Shown here piece after piece: positions 63,692 to 64,000 of a stretch of 64,000 nucleotides of DNA. The stretch lies in contig CANNFD010000003.1 in NCBI GenBank assembly GCA_947503885.1, forward strand, positions 1-64,000. Reading direction: 5' to 3'. The stretch comes from an uncultured Olleya sp. GTDB lineage: Bacteria > Bacteroidota > Bacteroidia > Flavobacteriales > Flavobacteriaceae. The position numbers and the translations under genes are program-made. The notes under the pieces were generated by a model. That model searched no databases, was not told the origin of the DNA, and saw nothing but the letters and a program-made list of their open reading frames with translations. The first letter of the stretch is position 1; the number at the start of each line of letters is the position of its first letter.

Positions 63692-63895
63692 TGCTTTCTT
63701 TTTTGCAACAAGTTTATACACCCCATATATAACACCCGCAACAAACAAAAATATAATACCGTTATCTATTGGTAAACCAACAGGAGGTGTCCCTTGTGCG
63801 CCTTCAGGCGCAGATGGCAACACAGATTGCGCAATACCAAATACACTTATTAATAAAAATAAGACTGTTGTTAATAATGTTGTATTTTTCTTCAT
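63680..63895 (-). CDS. Small exported PID-CTERM-like protein
   Basis: The 71-residue protein has a signal peptide ('MKKNTTLLTTVLFLLISVFG', then IAQ), a short Pro/Gly-rich mature part and the C-terminal signature 'PPVGLPIDNGIIFLFVAG' with a transmembrane helix and basic tail 'KKKASNV'. This tripartite P-I-D / helix / basic ending matches the PID-CTERM proteins I recall from Bacteroidota, thought to be sorted by their tails. Function unknown. The start at 63895 replaces a frame 15 codons longer. The last 60 bases of the window after the next spacer hold nothing recognisable. Confidence 0.7.
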   Translation of the reverse strand: MKKNTTLLTTVLFLLISVFGIAQSVLPSAPEGAQGTPPVGLPIDNGIIFLFVAGVIYGVYKLVAKKKASNV

Positions 63896-64000
63896 TGTTG
63901 ATTTGAGAATGTAAATGTATAAAAAAAACAATGCCATCAAAACTTTATAACTCTTTTTTTATATCAAAACATCTTTAAAGCGCAATTTTATCCGATAAAA

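Noticed and set aside
1-64000. CRISPR arrays, tRNA/rRNA genes, insertion sequences, prophage, toxin-antitoxin or restriction systems
   Set aside because: Both strands were read for regular spacer repeats, cloverleaf motifs, transposase or integrase motifs and typical defence domains; none was found.

Overview
The window is a 64 kb stretch of chromosome from a member of the Bacteroidota, almost certainly family Flavobacteriaceae. The evidence is strongly AT-rich DNA, type IX secretion (T9SS) sorting domains of both type A and type B, OmpA proteins with thrombospondin type-3 repeats, an IPExxxVDY-family protein between rnc and pyk, TAnnTTTG-type -7 promoter boxes, and very short intergenic spacers. 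I cannot fix the genus. No tRNA, rRNA, CRISPR array, prophage, insertion sequence or plasmid functions were seen. The content is mostly housekeeping and envelope biology.

Layout. 1-8 kb: the end of a PorE-like OmpA protein, a CYTH protein, dinB, then pyk / IPExxxVDY / rnc / fabF / acpP on the minus strand. 7.6-12 kb: purN, a viroplasmin-type RNase H, a PfkB kinase, a long PurF-like enzyme, and a candidate ~70-nt small RNA. 12-22.5 kb: sodA, an AddA-like helicase-nuclease, kbl, an abundant-type OmpA porin, an AddB-like nuclease and a hydrolase. 22.5-33.6 kb: a Usp protein, a MATE exporter, two tiny membrane proteins, a 2OG oxygenase, a QueD-type enzyme, an LpxH-type enzyme, an MFS transporter, recJ, osmC, and an rsmI / HopJ / Fe-S UDG-like operon. 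33.7-47.3 kb: a T9SS type B adhesin-like protein, DoxX, tdk-alr, mscL, asd, a diheme cytochrome lipoprotein paired with an ASPIC/UnbV repeat protein, and a prolyl oligopeptidase. 47.4-57.5 kb: a lone ABC ATPase, then a six-gene minus-strand run (an uncharacterised lipoprotein, two apparently paralogous exported proteins, a FAD oxidoreductase, mtgA and a Gre-like factor), and a T9SS metalloprotease. 58-64 kb: fabH-accB-accC, rpmF with its DUF177 partner, pdxA, ribE and a PID-CTERM-like small protein.

How the genes work together. Lipid and envelope synthesis recurs: acpP-fabF, fabH-accBC, LpxH, alr, mtgA and asd. So does nucleic-acid maintenance: dinB, rnc, RNase H, AddA/AddB-like, recJ and the UDG-like protein. 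A surface programme rests on T9SS cargo. No spectacular new defence or mobile system is visible. The best candidates for undescribed biology are the three-protein envelope set at 50.6-54.5 kb, the two related micro-membrane proteins at 24.8-25.0 kb, the two-hairpin RNA at 11.94-12.01 kb, and the Fe-S UDG-like protein co-transcribed with a HopJ-family protein. Several automatic start codons looked too long. They were moved inward using family alignment from memory and the position of promoter boxes.
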